From assembly GCF_000090795.2 (NCBI RefSeq), contig NW_003546242.1:1046281-1106949 (forward strand): a stretch of 60,669 bases of DNA, read 5' to 3'. The notes below the pieces were generated by a model. It saw only the letters and a list, made by a program, of their open reading frames with translations, ran no database searches and had not been told where the DNA came from. Positions 11,641-22,156 of the stretch are shown in pieces (position 1 is the stretch's first letter; the number at the start of each line of letters is the position of its first letter). A program made the position numbers and the translations under genes. Source of the stretch: Amphimedon queenslandica (Eukaryota > Porifera > Demospongiae > Haplosclerida > Niphatidae).

Positions 11641-11835
11641 TTTGGATGGAATTAAATTTGGTGAATTTGGCATTTCAATAGCCATTCACCTAAATAATCT
11701 GACATTTGCACTTTATGTACATGCTCAATGGCACATGGCCTCAAATTTGCCAAATTACAATTTTCCAATCACCAAATTTAGCCATTACCTAAAGTTAACA
11801 CCCCCCCAAAATTTTGTGCTAAATGAAATTGTATA
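11630..11835. mobile_element. MITE family E, copy 1
   Basis: Matches 41322-41532 along its length; the shared core is catgctcaatggcacatggcc, with gaatttggcat and ccaatcaccaaatttag blocks. The ends resemble inverted TATAG...AAATTTTG. No coding frame. Confidence 0.65.
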
Positions 11836-11930
11836 GAGCTTCTTCTGCATTACGTTTTGATTTGCTATGAGATTTTTCGTAGTGCTAGAGGAAGCATTGT
11901 GGCCACTATCAATTTTTATGCATCAAGATT

Positions 11931-12533
11931 TTATAGTTTATTGGAAAAAGATATGATCAAAATGTTGTCAAGCAATATTTTCCTCAATAAACTTGATAAT
12001 TCATGGATAATGTTATAGGAATGTGTCGCCTTAGCCTTGGTTTTTTTGGTTATAAAATTTTCAAAAATTAATTGCCAAATTGTCTCATGACTTGCAAGGT
12101 ACTCTAGGAAGAACATGACTGAACTTTTAAAGCATCCCTTGGTGTTTCCTTCTCTAGATGGAAAGTCTATTATTTTCTTCCTATCTGCACCATCACCATG
12201 CATATGATGCACTGTGTAACTCTTCCTGTACACTCTCACCATATAAAGTCTTAAAAGTTGAAACTGCATGATTATAGTTAAGATTATAATTTTTCTCAAG
12301 TGAAGAAAGTTTAAATGTAAACAAGTCATGCTGATCTGCTGGTAAGTATATTGTGATAGTAAATTGCGTTGCACAGTATAGCCTGTCTTAATGGATACAT
12401 TCAATATTGTACACCTTTTACTGGGACAGTGCATAGTGTACCAATTATATTTCTCATTGTCAAGGTGTGAAATAACCCCACATAAAGGATACCACTTTAC
12501 ATAACAGTAAAATTCTTCTACTAAAGTATCCAT
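11931..12533 (-). other. 200-codon open frame of unknown status
   Basis: An uninterrupted minus frame of 200 codons is long for sequence this AT-rich. I recognise no domain and see no clear splice sites, polyA signal or compositional periodicity. Short hydrophobic stretches (IIILTIIMQF) occur. It may be chance, or a transposon remnant. Confidence 0.25.
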
Positions 12534-12834
12534 TAAAGTGGCTACACCGTATTACTATTTGTACTTATATCATACTGTTCTTTGCATGTTATTCATGCTT
12601 CGTTAAAAGTTGCATATTTTCTCAAAAATGGCTCTCAGTCTAACATTGATAACAACTTTATTTTATATGCCAACTACTTACACTTTTATAAAGGCAATCA
12701 TTACTGATGTATTTAATTTTTCAACGAATTAGAGATATTTTTGGGTAGATTTAGTGAAATGGTATGTAGTAAAGATTGTGATACATCTTCAACGAGAACA
12801 CTAAAGTGCATACTCTTACCACATTTGTAACAGT

Positions 12835-13570
12835 TTTAATAAATTAAGAGAAAATAATTAGTGAAAGTTTTGAGAGAGAGAAGAAGCTTCAGCATGTAAT
12901 AAATTTATTAAAACTTAGTGAATGTTTTGAGACAGAGAATGTTTTGTATTTTTTAGATAGAGAAGAAGCTTCAGCATGTTTGCAGACTGCTGCATGTTGC
13001 AGCAATGCAAAGGTGTGGCAGCAATGAAGGTGTGGCTCAATCAAGCCATGCTCCACCCACACACAGTGATAGAGTCATGGTGGGCTAAGTGGTCAAGAAA
13101 GCTTTAGTTTTTTTTTGACTTTTAAACAGTTTAGCATACTATTGTTAGGCTCTATGTGTTCATACAAACATCTATTGAGTCTCTAATTTTTAAAGACTCT
13201 GGCCGCTACTTCTGGAGAAGAGATCCTTGCCACAAGGTATAAATGTTTGGGCTCTCATATCTTGAAAACGAAGATAATTGGAGCAATTTCTTACATTATA
13301 GTAAAATATTTTCTTCTATTGCTTTATTAGTTTTTGCTATGATTCCTTTCACAATGAGAGTTTGTTAGCTTTTGCTCTGGCAGGAAAGATAAATGAAGCA
13401 GTAGGCTGATAGGAACAAACTTTTCCTACCTCTAGTGTTGATTATAAGACTCTTAAGAGCTCAAAAAGAAAGCAGCAGAGGCTTGAAAACAAATTTGGTT
13501 TGGACATACACATTGACAGGACGACTGCTTTACCCTTGCTTCCATGCCTACGCATTGGCTCGGGTAATAA
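12835..13570. repeat. Dispersed repeat D, copy 1
   Basis: The stretch 13010-13570 (caagccatgctccacc..., gttaggctctatgtgttc..., aggacgactgctttaccc) recurs inverted at 34385-34990. The 12835-13010 part (gtgaaagttttgagagagag, cttcagcatgtttgc) recurs in direct orientation at 35020-35200. It therefore appears rearranged relative to the second copy. No coding frame. Confidence 0.65.
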
Positions 13571-13639
13571 TTATGTTGCTTTAATTTCCCTGAATTATAT
13601 TAAAGGTACATAATTTTGTTTTATCTCCTCTTACTAACA

Positions 13640-13900
13640 AGAACATAAAAAATTTAAAAAAACAAGATTGAGTAGGATTCTGAACAACCAACGATAATAC
13701 AAAATGAAAATCCTACTCTCGTGACACAAATTCTACTCTACATTGTACTTTTTAATTTCTTATGTAAAACTCATGAATCACATTGCAATGTAGGGTAGAA
13801 TTTGCATCACGAGAGTAAGATTTTCATTTTGTATTTTCGTTGGTCGTTCGGAATCCTACTCAATCTTGTTTTAAAAAATTTTTTCGTTCTTGTTTGTGTT
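13640..13900. mobile_element. Foldback MITE B, copy 1
   Basis: The arms (acaagattgagtaggatt..., aaaatcctactctcgtgac..., ctctacattgtac) return inverted at the right side, about 13785-13893, giving a ~255-bp near-palindrome. The same element sits at 22990-23270. In both places it lies directly left of repeat C. Confidence 0.8.
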
Positions 13901-14332
13901 GATTTTTTTATAATATTGATAATATGTTTTTAGTTGCAATTATGATACTTTTTGATTTTACACAAACAATTTTTTTTATTATGTTTATGACTTTACAGCA
14001 TTTATGAGACAGCAGTCACAGCATTAAATAGATATGCTGAACTATACTGATGACAAGTGAAATTAATACTCTAGTCTTGACTTGAATCCTTCAAAAAGCT
14101 CCATCTTCCCTAGCTATCTATTCCTGTTCTTCCTGATGTCAAAGTCATAATCATTGCATTAATATAACATTAATTGTTTTTAAAATAAAATAATTCATTA
14201 AACACTTGATAAACGAATAATATGTAAGATTAATACTTTCTTTTCATTGGAAACCTCCACTAAGTAATGCAATTGATTCCAAGCATAGCTAGGCTAGGTT
14301 AAAACATTCATTTCTTTTCCAAGTTCTGAGAT
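13900..14332. repeat. Repeat C copy 2, left half
   Basis: Matches copy 1 from gttgcaattatgatac to ttctgagat, then stops abruptly at the TIR of element X. The right half resumes at 22329 (tctgagatctgagcatgc). The two halves are thus one copy split by the insertion of X. Confidence 0.85.
14324..14332. repeat. Left 9-bp target duplication of element X
   Basis: TTCTGAGAT here is identical to 22329-22337. In intact copies of repeat C the same site occurs once, as (c)ctgagat. Confidence 0.85.
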
Positions 14333-14495
14333 TAGTCTCGCGGGGCCAGACTCACCCATTTTTGTCATTTGGGTAGGAGGGATGGAGTCTGGTTTCATGC
14401 CTAACATCAACTCGTGCTTGTCTGGCGGAATTCGGTCGACCTAATCAAATATCCGTTGCTAAGGGTTACATTACTAGACGCCCATGTTATTTTAA

Positions 14496-14928
14496 ATGGC
14501 CGTAATGGCAGTGTGTAGCGATTTATTGTCTTTGTTGTGCAAAAGAAACGACCTCAGACCGAAGATTGCTCTGCTCTGAGGCAAGTAAAGATGTTCTTCC
14601 TACTCTCTTACAGTTTCTCAATGATGAATTGTGCAACACTTCAGAATCTCCTGCTGCTGACGACATTCTCCAATGCACATTTTGCAAGCATGTATGCAGG
14701 ACTTGCTTTCGATTACTTCAACAGTACAACAAAGTGCATAAGAAAATCAAAGGAATTGTAAGTGATGTCCTACAATCTGGACTTGTAAGAACTGATGGCA
14801 GTGAAACATTCCCTGAGGTCAAGAGTGACAGAGTCACAATCCCACATGATGATACCTTTGTAAATAGGAAAGAGTCAGCTGACTTATCGGTTAATACTTA
14901 TTTAATAAGTCTCAGTATGCACTTGTAA
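14496..14928 (+). pseudogene. Element X gene, N-terminal part (CxxC zinc motif)
   Basis: ATG at 14496 (context ttaaATGGCC) opens MAVMAVCSDLLSLLCKRN. A frameshift near 14570 leads into a frame reading ...DDILQCTFCKHVCRTCFRLLQQYNK..., a C-x2-C-x2-C-x2-C cluster followed by an amphipathic helix, typical of N-terminal zinc modules of animal transposon proteins. The frame stops at 14928, 31 bp before the DIRS insertion. The remainder continues after the DIRS at 19638. Function by position: putative transposase or accessory DNA-binding protein of X. Confidence 0.5.
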
Positions 14929-14969
14929 ACATCCTTTGTTTGTGTTATTATATAAATTAGGCTCAGTCT

Positions 14970-15103
14970 CACATATCAATTGTGTTTGGCCAGTTTTCTT
15001 AACTTCCAGCTAATTTGTAGTTAAAGAACTAATTTTAATAACTTTTGGTCAGCCCATCCGCCCACTTGCCTCATTATACAAGCCCCTGCTTCAGCCATCT
15101 TCC
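14970..15103. repeat. DIRS left inverted terminal repeat
   Basis: The sequence from catatcaattgtgtttggcc to gcttcagccatcttcc is complementary to 19438-19556 with a few mismatches and small gaps. Confidence 0.85.
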
Positions 15104-15144
15104 TTTGCCTTTTTCTTGGCACTCTTACAGAAGCACGTGCAAAT

Positions 15145-15948
15145 ATGTCTCTAAGAGACATCTTGGATAAAGTCAAAGGTTTAGACAGCAGACTTTCTGA
15201 CTTAACAACAGATGTTGAATACGTGAAAGAGAAGGACCAAGCTCAATGTGAGTTAAAGAAGGTTGAAAATCGCCATAGCTGTTCTAGGGGTCCCCTCTCC
15301 AGATCTATGGAGCGAGCAGGACAACATTCTGGGGAGCGACGCTCCCATGCCAACAGAACTGAATCATACTTGTCGGAGGACGAGGAAGATTTCTAGCTAC
15401 TTATGGAGGTATCGGAGACTCACAGTCTTCTCACTGACTCATGCACGCTGGGCATGTCAAGTGAGACTAGGAAGCTTAGCAGAAATCATTTAAAACTTCC
15501 TAAAGTGGATACAGCCAGATCCCCGAGATTGGACTCAGTAATGAAAACTGTTGCTCTCCAGTCTGCACAGAGTGCAGATGAAGAACTCGCCAAACTCCAG
15601 ACATTCATCTTGGATGCTCTGGCTCCCCTCACTGCCATCCTAGAAGGTACTAATGAGACGACAGTACAAGATATAAGAGAGGCACTGATCATGGCCTCAA
15701 TCCTGGTTGGCATTGCTAATGCGAAATTAACACGTCTCCGGAATGAGAAGCTGATATTAGCAATTAATGGTGATCTGACTCCTCTAATACAAGACGAGTC
15801 ACAGTTTACAGATGCAAACCCATATCTATTTTGGTCAGACTTTGCAAAACATGCAAAGGAATATTTGGACCAGGCTGTAGTGCTAAAGTCCACTACTCCT
15901 GAGGTAGAACACGACAGGAGACCTCTTTTTTGTGAAGGCCTCCCTTAG
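15145..15948 (+). pseudogene. DIRS ORF1 (Gag-like)
   Basis: ATG at 15145 gives a coiled-coil-like start (MSLRDILDKVKGLDSRL) and a basic/Ser-rich stretch. An in-frame TAG at 15394-15396 interrupts it, then the same frame runs on to 15948. The second half has the helical pattern of DIRS Gag proteins (FILDALAPLTAILEG, ILVGIANAKLTRLRNEK, PYLFWSDFAKHAKEY). About 268 codons in total. It would form the RNA-packaging particle. The single stop is either a mutation or a readthrough site; the frameshifted downstream RT favours mutation. Confidence 0.65.
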
Positions 15949-15956
15949 AGAGGGGA

Positions 15957-17426
15957 TTGGCCAGAGAAAGGACGGAAGACCCAACATCTGAAAACAAGTA
16001 CACCTATAAGGAGCATGGAACCTCGGGAGGAGGTCAATCCACCTCCGGGACCGACTTGTGCCAGACAACACTCAGTTTAAAAATTCATGTACCTTGTCAG
16101 AGTACAAATGTAACCCAGTCAGCGGTAGCTGCAATGGGGATAGTACCCTTAAATATACATACAAATCCAGCAGGTCGGCTGGCACATTTCCAATCAAACT
16201 GGGAAAAGTAACAAAGGACCGGTGGGTCCTAAATTCGGTGAAAGGGTACGAAATAGAGTTTTCATTGATACCCTATCAAACCCAAAAGCCTTACCCAGCC
16301 CAACTGAATCAGACCCAACAGGAGTTGGTTCCCAAGAGATTAAAGAAATGATCTCTAAAGGGGCAGTGACAGAGTCACAGACCCCACAAGTGGGCGAGTT
16401 CTTCTCCACCTTGTTTTTGGTTTTTCCAAAGAAAGATGGCAACCAGAGACCAGTGATAAACTTGAAAAAGTTAAACTCATTCATAAATGCCTCACATTTC
16501 AAGATGGAAGGCAATCACACACTCAAAAGCCTTCTCCAAAAGGGAATTTGGCTAGTAAAGATAGACCTGAAGGATGCTTACTTCTCTGTCCCGACATAGG
16601 TGGCTGCAGGCCCAGGCAAGCCCAGGCTATGCCTGGGTAGCTTTTAATCAAAACCACACCCAAAAGGTGGGTTTTGTTATTGTTAGGACACTATAATTCA
16701 TTTTTTAAAACAACAACTGTTTATATACAGTATCAGTTCATCTTTACAGTTATTTTAGTGTGGTAACTGGCTTCAATCAGTAACCTTTAGTCATTTAATT
16801 AATTGACCACACCCCCAATTGTTATTAATAATTAATGAGCCTGGGTACTTTCAAAATTCTGCAGCCGCCTATGCATCCCGATAAGCAAAGAACACAGGAA
16901 ATACCTGTGCTTCGAGTAGAGGAACAGGTTTTACCAGTTGAACTGTCTCCCATTCTGCTTGGCCTCAGCCCCATGGGTCTTTACCAAGACCCTCAAGGCA
17001 ATAGCAACTCTTGGTCGGGAGCTGGGGATACGATTGGTAGTCTACATAGACGACATTCTCCTTATGGCAGAAACAAAGGAGAAAGACAGAGATCAAGCAT
17101 TAGGTCTGGTATATGAGCTACAGTGCCTAGGCTTCACTGTAAACATGGAAAAGATGGTACTAGAACTGTCCCAATGCCTAAAATTCCTGGGTTTCATGGT
17201 AGATACTACCAAGATGAAAATTAAGCCTGCCAGCTCAAAATATAAAAAAGATTCGGGCGGAGTCTCAACAGTTTTTAGAGGCAGAGCTTGTAGCAGCCCG
17301 CACCCTCTCAAGATTAATTGGAAAAATGAATGCTACAAACCAAGTGATCCCACCAGCTCCACTGTTTTACAGGAGCCTACAAATGAACTTGACAGAGGCT
17401 CTAAGGGATGCCAGTCAGGATTTTGA
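15957..17426 (+). pseudogene. DIRS reverse transcriptase, frameshifted and MITE-interrupted
   Basis: Three frames together give the canonical order: AGRLAHFQSNWEKVTKDRWVL lead-in (about 16168-16230), LFLVFPKKDGNQRPVINLKKLN (16410-16475), LVKIDLKDAYFSVP (fingers/palm, 16550-16593), then after a MITE SKEHRKYLCFEW, NCLPFCLASAPWVFTK, and the catalytic YIDDILLM (17038-17065). The YIDD box is intact. Frameshifts near 16211, 16350 and 17240 and the MITE at 16595-16873 make it non-functional. Confidence 0.8.
16595..16873. mobile_element. 279-bp hAT-like MITE inside the DIRS RT
   Basis: Ends CATAGGTGGCTGCAG ... CTGCAGCCGCCTATG form a TIR. Flanks tgtcccga (16587-16594) and catcccga (16874-16881) are an imperfect 8-bp duplication (6/8). 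Removing the element plus one flank joins FSVP to ISKEHRKYL of the RT. No coding frame inside. Confidence 0.85.
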
Positions 17427-17468
17427 AGCAGAGCTCACTCTATCCACCGACAGCTGGGAGGAACTGAT

Positions 17469-17897
17469 TTGGTGGGACACCCAAATGTTAAAATGGAATG
17501 GCAAAACAGTGTTGGCAATGGAGCCAGATCCGATCATAGAGTCAGACGCAATATCCCAGGAATGGGGAGCGTCCTCCCAAGGAAACAGCACAGGGGGACC
17601 TGGTCTCCTCTGAAGACGACTTGGCATATCAATTGCCTAGAACTGCTAGCAGCGACTCTAGCATTAAAAACTTTCGTGAAGAACACGAATGAATTATCAG
17701 TATTGCTGAAGATAGACAACACAGCAGCAGTTTCCTATATCAACAACCAAGGGGTGACTATATCCAAAGAATTGATAGTCTTAACCAGAGATCTGTGGAT
17801 GTGGTGCCTGGAGAGGAATATCCACATCCAAGCACAATACCTACCTGGAGTAATGAACCAGGTGGCAGACATGGAATCGAGATCCATGAAGGATTGA
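17469..17897 (+). pseudogene. DIRS RNase H domain
   Basis: The frame reads TWHINCLELLAATLALKTF, then LLKIDNTAAVSYINNQG, then IQAQYLPGVMNQVADMESR. These hold the expected E (INxLEL), D (KIDNTA) and the terminal N-x-VAD of the retroelement RNase H fold. The first catalytic Asp (usually DAS) lies in a frameshifted stretch near 17540 (SDAISQEWGA). Confidence 0.75.
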
Positions 17898-17898
17898 T

Positions 17899-18270
17899 CA
17901 GATTGGAAACTGAATCGTTCTGTCTTTCTGAAGATCAACAAGATCTTTTGTCCAGTGGAAGTGGACCAGTTTGCATCCAGGTTAACCAATGAGTGCTGTC
18001 GCTACTTTAGCTGGCGGCCAAATCCATTTGCAGATGCAACAGATGCCTTTCTCCAGGATTGGACAACAGTAAAAGGCTTTGCCAACCCACCTTGGAACAT
18101 GGTACAGAGTGCTAACAAAAGCAGAGACTCAAGGGGCAGAAGTAATTCTGGTAGATCCAGAATGGAAATCCCAACGATGGTATCCTCTCCTACTGTCATT
18201 ACTAGTAGACTGGCCATGCCTGCTCCCAAGCAGGACATGACAATAGAGTCAGTTCTGATAATGCCCCAAC
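17899..18270 (+). pseudogene. DIRS post-RNase H region, methyltransferase-like
   Basis: Frames give VDQFASRLTNECCRYFSWRP and then FANPPWNMVQRVL ... ILVDPEWKSQRWYPLL. The NPPW tetrapeptide is the DPPY-type motif of N6-adenine methyltransferases reported for DIRS elements. I see the motif and the position; activity is not implied. Frameshifts are present. Confidence 0.55.
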
Positions 18271-18277
18271 TAGCCGT

Positions 18278-19290
18278 GTGGAGCATATCAGGGAAAGACT
18301 CAATGAACAAGGTCTTTCAAGCGAAGCTACAGACCTCATTCTCAGTTCATGGAGGACAAAAACAAATAAGTCATATGACTCATTATTCGGGCGATGGAAT
18401 CGCTGGTGTACTAATGGGGGTTCCAATCCCTTTTCAGGACCAGTAAGTGAGGTCGCTAATTTTTTAGCAACACTCTATCAAGAGGGTTATCAATACAACT
18501 CTGTCAATGCATATAGATCAGCCGTATCATCGGTGCATGAAAAGGTTGATGGACAACCAGTAGGTCAACACCCCATCATCACCAGACTGGTGAAAGGGGT
18601 ATTCAATGTGAGACAACCCATCCCTTGATATTCTTATACGTGGGATGTTCAGAGGGTATTAAATTACCTAGATTCTCAGGAAAGGGAAACACCCTTATCA
18701 CTAAAGGCTCTAACTTTGAAAACAGCCTTTCTATTAGCCATTACAAGACCATGCAGGTCAGCCGACATCTCACAATTGAACATTACAAGAATAAGAAGAG
18801 GTATGAATGGGATATCATTTTTGCCCTCAGCTTTAGCAAAACAATCAAGGCAAAGAAAGCCAATAGAACCCTTTTATTTTCCAGCTTTCCCGGCTAACAC
18901 TACCATCTGTCCAGTTAACACCCTTGATACCTACCTGGACAAGACCAAGCAAATGAGGGAAATGAAAACAGACTGTTCACTTTCTTCATAAAACCACACA
19001 AAACAGTTACATCTAGTTCCATCGCAAGATGGCTAAGAACTACTCTTGAAGAGGCAGGGATCGACTCCTCTATATTTGGAGCCCATTCTACTCGTGGGGC
19101 GTCAGCTTCAGCTGCAGCCAGAAGTGGAGTTACTCTAAAAGAAATCCTAAAAGCAGCAAATTGGAGCTCAGAGTCAGTATTCCAAAGGTTTTTATCACAA
19201 AGAAGTGGATCGAGCAGCCTATGGAATAGCCGTCATTAATGACCAGAATAGCTTGGAAGAAGCTACTAACAACACAGTTGATATGTGAGA
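18278..19290 (+). pseudogene. DIRS tyrosine recombinase
   Basis: An N-terminal SAM-like region (SSEATDLILSSWRTKTNKSY, WNRWCTNGG, VSEVANFLATLYQEGYQYNS) is followed after frameshifts by ITRPCRSADISQLNITRI (first catalytic Arg), FGAHSTRGASASAAARSG (His-x2-Arg) and ILKAANWSSESVFQRF (the Trp/His position). The nucleophile lies in another frame: FYHKEVDRAAYG from about 19187, so a 1-bp loss in a T-run separates the Arg box from the tyrosine. It would integrate the circular cDNA. Confidence 0.75.
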
Positions 19291-19345
19291 CTGAGCCTTC
19301 TGAAATATAATTGTCAGAATGGCTAAGGCCACAAAGTGGCTGCAA
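19273..19345. repeat. DIRS internal complementary region
   Basis: On minus this reads as the last ~45 bp of the element (ccactttgtggccttagcc...) fused to the first ~25 bp (ggctcagtctcacatatc...). Such a junction template is diagnostic of DIRS elements. Confidence 0.85.
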
Positions 19346-19437
19346 GCTATTCTAGATTATATGAAGGTGAAGTCGATCATATCAACTATCCACACCCACC
19401 CTCCCAATGGAAGAGGAAGAGCTAATCAATGGCCAAG

Positions 19438-19626
19438 GAAGATGGCTGAAGCAGGGGCTTATATAGTGAGGCAAGTGGGCGGATGGGCGGACCAAAAGTT
19501 ATTAAAATTACAAATTAGCTGTCAGTTAAGAAAACTGGCCAAACACAGTTGATATGATCGACTTCACCTTCTTCATATAATCTAGAATAGCTTGCAGCCA
19601 CTTCGTGGCCTCAGCCATTCTGAAAA
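19438..19626. repeat. DIRS right inverted terminal repeat and terminal palindrome arm
   Basis: 19438-19556 is complementary to the left ITR. 19545-19626 is complementary to 19317-19395, making a ~300-bp foldback at the right end. Confidence 0.8.
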
Positions 19627-19637
19627 TTATTTTTCAG

Positions 19638-20370
19638 ATTTTGTTGAATTACGACATACTCAGAGTGCAGCACCTAACGACACCAAAAAGGAATAAAATT
19701 ACACGTCTTCTTACGAAAAGGAAGCCTACATCTCTTGCCTCTGAGCTGAAGAAGCATTCAAAATATGCAAAGCCACTGATTAAAAGAATTGCCATGATAA
19801 TAAGGAAGGAGCTGAATGTCTTGTGCTCTAACACTGTATCTTATATATTTTCTAGCACTAAGCTGTCATTCTCTTTGGGCAATTATGTTGGAAAAATAGA
19901 AAAATATGTTCCATCTTTGGTTGAAATGCTGTCTATCATTCTAATGATCAAGCATAAAAAGAAAGCAGACGTGATTAGGATCACTGGTATCATCATTTCA
20001 ATCTGAACTTCATTCAAGAGAAAATCACTTAATATTATTCAGAAACTTATATCAGTAATTCTTTATGCTGGTCACTGTTCAAAACAAGTATACTATATCA
20101 TCATGTATAGTCATGTACAAACATTTTATAGGCTTTTGACAGATTAAACAAGCTACACTTGTGCACATCATACAGTACCCCAAATTGGACAGGATTTTGA
20201 CAGCTAAGTCATTGATTGGAGACACTCATTAGATTCCACTATACCAGGTGTTAAAGAGTTTGTAAGTAAATAGCATAATACATGCATGTACTCAGCAATA
20301 TTAGTTGGTCATTATACTTTTATTCAGGACAAATTGGGAGCAGCATATACAGTGATGATGAAGTAATAAA
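19638..20370 (+). pseudogene. Element X plus-strand gene, C-terminal remnant
   Basis: After the DIRS end the frame ILLNYDILRVQHLTTPKRN...ELKKHSKYAKPLIKRIAMII...IRKELNVLCSN continues, then shifted frames give SVILYAGHCSKQVY and IGQDFDS*VIDWRHSLDS. A GTAAGT donor follows VKEF at about 20260, and a tttattcag acceptor at 20330 resumes DKLGAAYTVMMK before a stop. I recognise this layout from uncharacterised animal transposon proteins, but not their superfamily. The usual downstream catalytic region is absent: the helicase gene's 3' end follows directly. Confidence 0.5.
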
Positions 20371-20579
20371 AAACTGAAATAATAAAGGAACTAGTTTGAA
20401 ATGACATCTCTGAATTCAAACCAGGATGTGAACACAATCATTTCAAAGATTTCTTGTGCAACGTTATGAAAAGTGTGTATTATTTAAAAACTGTAACTTG
20501 GATAAAAGAATGCTATGATAAAATAATAAATTAAATTGCCTTAAGAAATCAATGATTATTATGCATGTATTTCTACTTT

Positions 20580-22156
20580 TAATTGACATTTATGACATGT
20601 GAATTTACTAGAACGTATATCACAACACATACAAGTAACTGTTATCAACTGAATAGGTAGAAAACAATGAATACAAGTAATCTCTTAGACATCTATCTTT
20701 CAGCTTACAATAATCCATGACATATGTGACCATAATTGACAAAAGGTACCTTATGGCGGTTAGTGAAATTTGTCTTAATAGCCAAAAAAATCCAACTTCC
20801 TGAGCTTAATTTATCATAAAATTACCCTACAAGATGCAAGAAGTTACTATGTAACATTTAGACAGAAGGCTTGTCCAATAGAGCACTCACAGGATGATAT
20901 ATTTCATCTTATTGATTAATTTTAAAATCCGCCATAAGGTACCTTTTGTCAATTATGGTCACATATTGATTGCAGAATTTCTTGTAAACGCCACAGCCAA
21001 AAAGCATTGTGCACTGGGTAAGTGAGCCAACTCGTCCAGCCCTACCAATTTGTTGAACATATGTCTCAATGTCTTCAGGAACACAGAAGTGAATGACACG
21101 ACTAACATTGGAACAATTGACACCAAGACCAAGAGCTACTGTAGCTATTAGTACCCTCAAGCATGAATGATCAATAGAGAACTGTTTCAGAATAGTGTTT
21201 CTAACTGATTCTTGTGTGCGTCCAGTGTAGTAGTCAACAATTCTCAATTCTAAAATCTTAAGTGAAACACCTGGTGGATCAGTCATGTCTTGCTTCAAAA
21301 ACCAATAAAATGCTGACCAAAACTCAGCACAATCAATTGGTCGTCGACAGAAAATAAATGTCTTTTCCATGTTCAATTGCTTTTCGTTTTTAAGTCCTCC
21401 ATCAATGGCCTGAATGTTGTCGCAATTGACTTATATTCTTCAACAGAAAAGAACAGGTTCTTTTTTTCTGGCGACAGTTCAATGATAGCAACATTATTCA
21501 TGCCAATAGTATGAATGACATGTTGCTTCAGTGGTTCTGTAGCAGTTGCAGTTAAAGCTAATACTTTTGTGTCCTTTGGGAGAATACTTCTCACTTTGCC
21601 AAGCTTTGAAAAATCTGGACAATAATCTCCCCTATATAAATTATAAAACCGAAATTACTTGTGTATGGCAATATAAAACATACCAATTCTTAATCAAATG
21701 GGCCTCATCGATCACAAAAGGACAGATTCTTTATTGGTACAGATCACTTTTGATAAAGGTGGTCCATGTACTGCCTCTACTGTATAAACTCTCTGGACTA
21801 ATGAAAACCAACTGGAACTCTCCCTCAATAAACTTGTCCCTACTACAACTTGTATCCCCTACATATGCAGAACTGATTCCCATCTCTCTGAATCTAAATG
21901 TCTGGTCCACCATAGGGGTTTTCAATGGACATACCACTGATGCAATTGATGTCACTGATGGCAATCCTCTCAAGCTGTCAAATAGGAATGGTAGACAGCC
22001 ATATATCATACTCTTGCCATATCCTGTAGGCAATGCAACAATAGTGTCTCTGTGCCTGATAAAATGCATAATAGCTTGCATTTGCATCTCCTTTAGAGTA
22101 ATACCTGGCTTTGAAGCAGTGCCAGTGACCATCTCTTCCAGAGCTACACCTGCCAT
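20580..22156 (-). pseudogene. RecQ-like DNA helicase of element X
   Basis: On minus from ATG 22156 (MAGVALEEMVTG): motif I ALPTGYGKSMIYG, motif Ia VVCPLKTPMVDQ, ISPESL, then VIDEAHLIKNW (DEAH box), a 52-bp intron (21632-21683), ALTATATEP (motif III), FIFCRRPIDC (IV), LIATVALGLGVN (V) and YVQQIGRAGRVG (VI). The RecQ zinc-binding region (YCKLKDRC...CCDICSSKFTCHKC) follows, split from the helicase core by a TA-MITE. Defects: an in-frame TAA at 21731-21733, a frameshift at about 21380, and the MITE. RecQ proteins unwind 3'-5'; within a transposon this would presumably help excision or repair. No RQC or HRDC domain seen. Confidence 0.8.
20725..20963. mobile_element. TA-target MITE family T, copy 1 (in the RecQ gene)
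   Basis: 239 bp with TIR TGTGACCATAATTGACAAAA..., flanked by TA on both sides. Removing it and one TA joins FCNQ to YVMDYC on the minus strand and restores the RecQ zinc-domain frame. Related copies are at 52218-52448 and 60181-60419. Confidence 0.9.

Larger units (their letters stand above)
14960..19637 (+). mobile_element. DIRS-type tyrosine-recombinase retrotransposon
   Basis: A 4.68-kb element with Gag-like ORF1 (15145-15948), reverse transcriptase/RNase H/methyltransferase-like region (15957-18270), and phage-integrase-type tyrosine recombinase (18278-19290). The termini are inverted repeats (14970-15103 against 19438-19556). An internal complementary region (19273-19345) reads, on minus, as the right end joined directly to the left end (…ttatatttcagaa|ggctcagtctcac…), which fixes both boundaries. 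This is the DIRS1 arrangement, copied through a circular intermediate and integrated by the recombinase, usually without target duplication; none is seen. Frameshifts, stops and a MITE insertion make this copy dead. Confidence 0.85.

Noticed and set aside
14757..14762. GTAAGT at 14758 as a splice donor in the X gene
   Set aside because: The open frame continues past it with protein-like sequence for 55 codons and no matching acceptor was found.
15394..15402. Programmed stop readthrough in DIRS ORF1
   Set aside because: Possible, but the rest of the element is full of random frameshifts, so decay is simpler.
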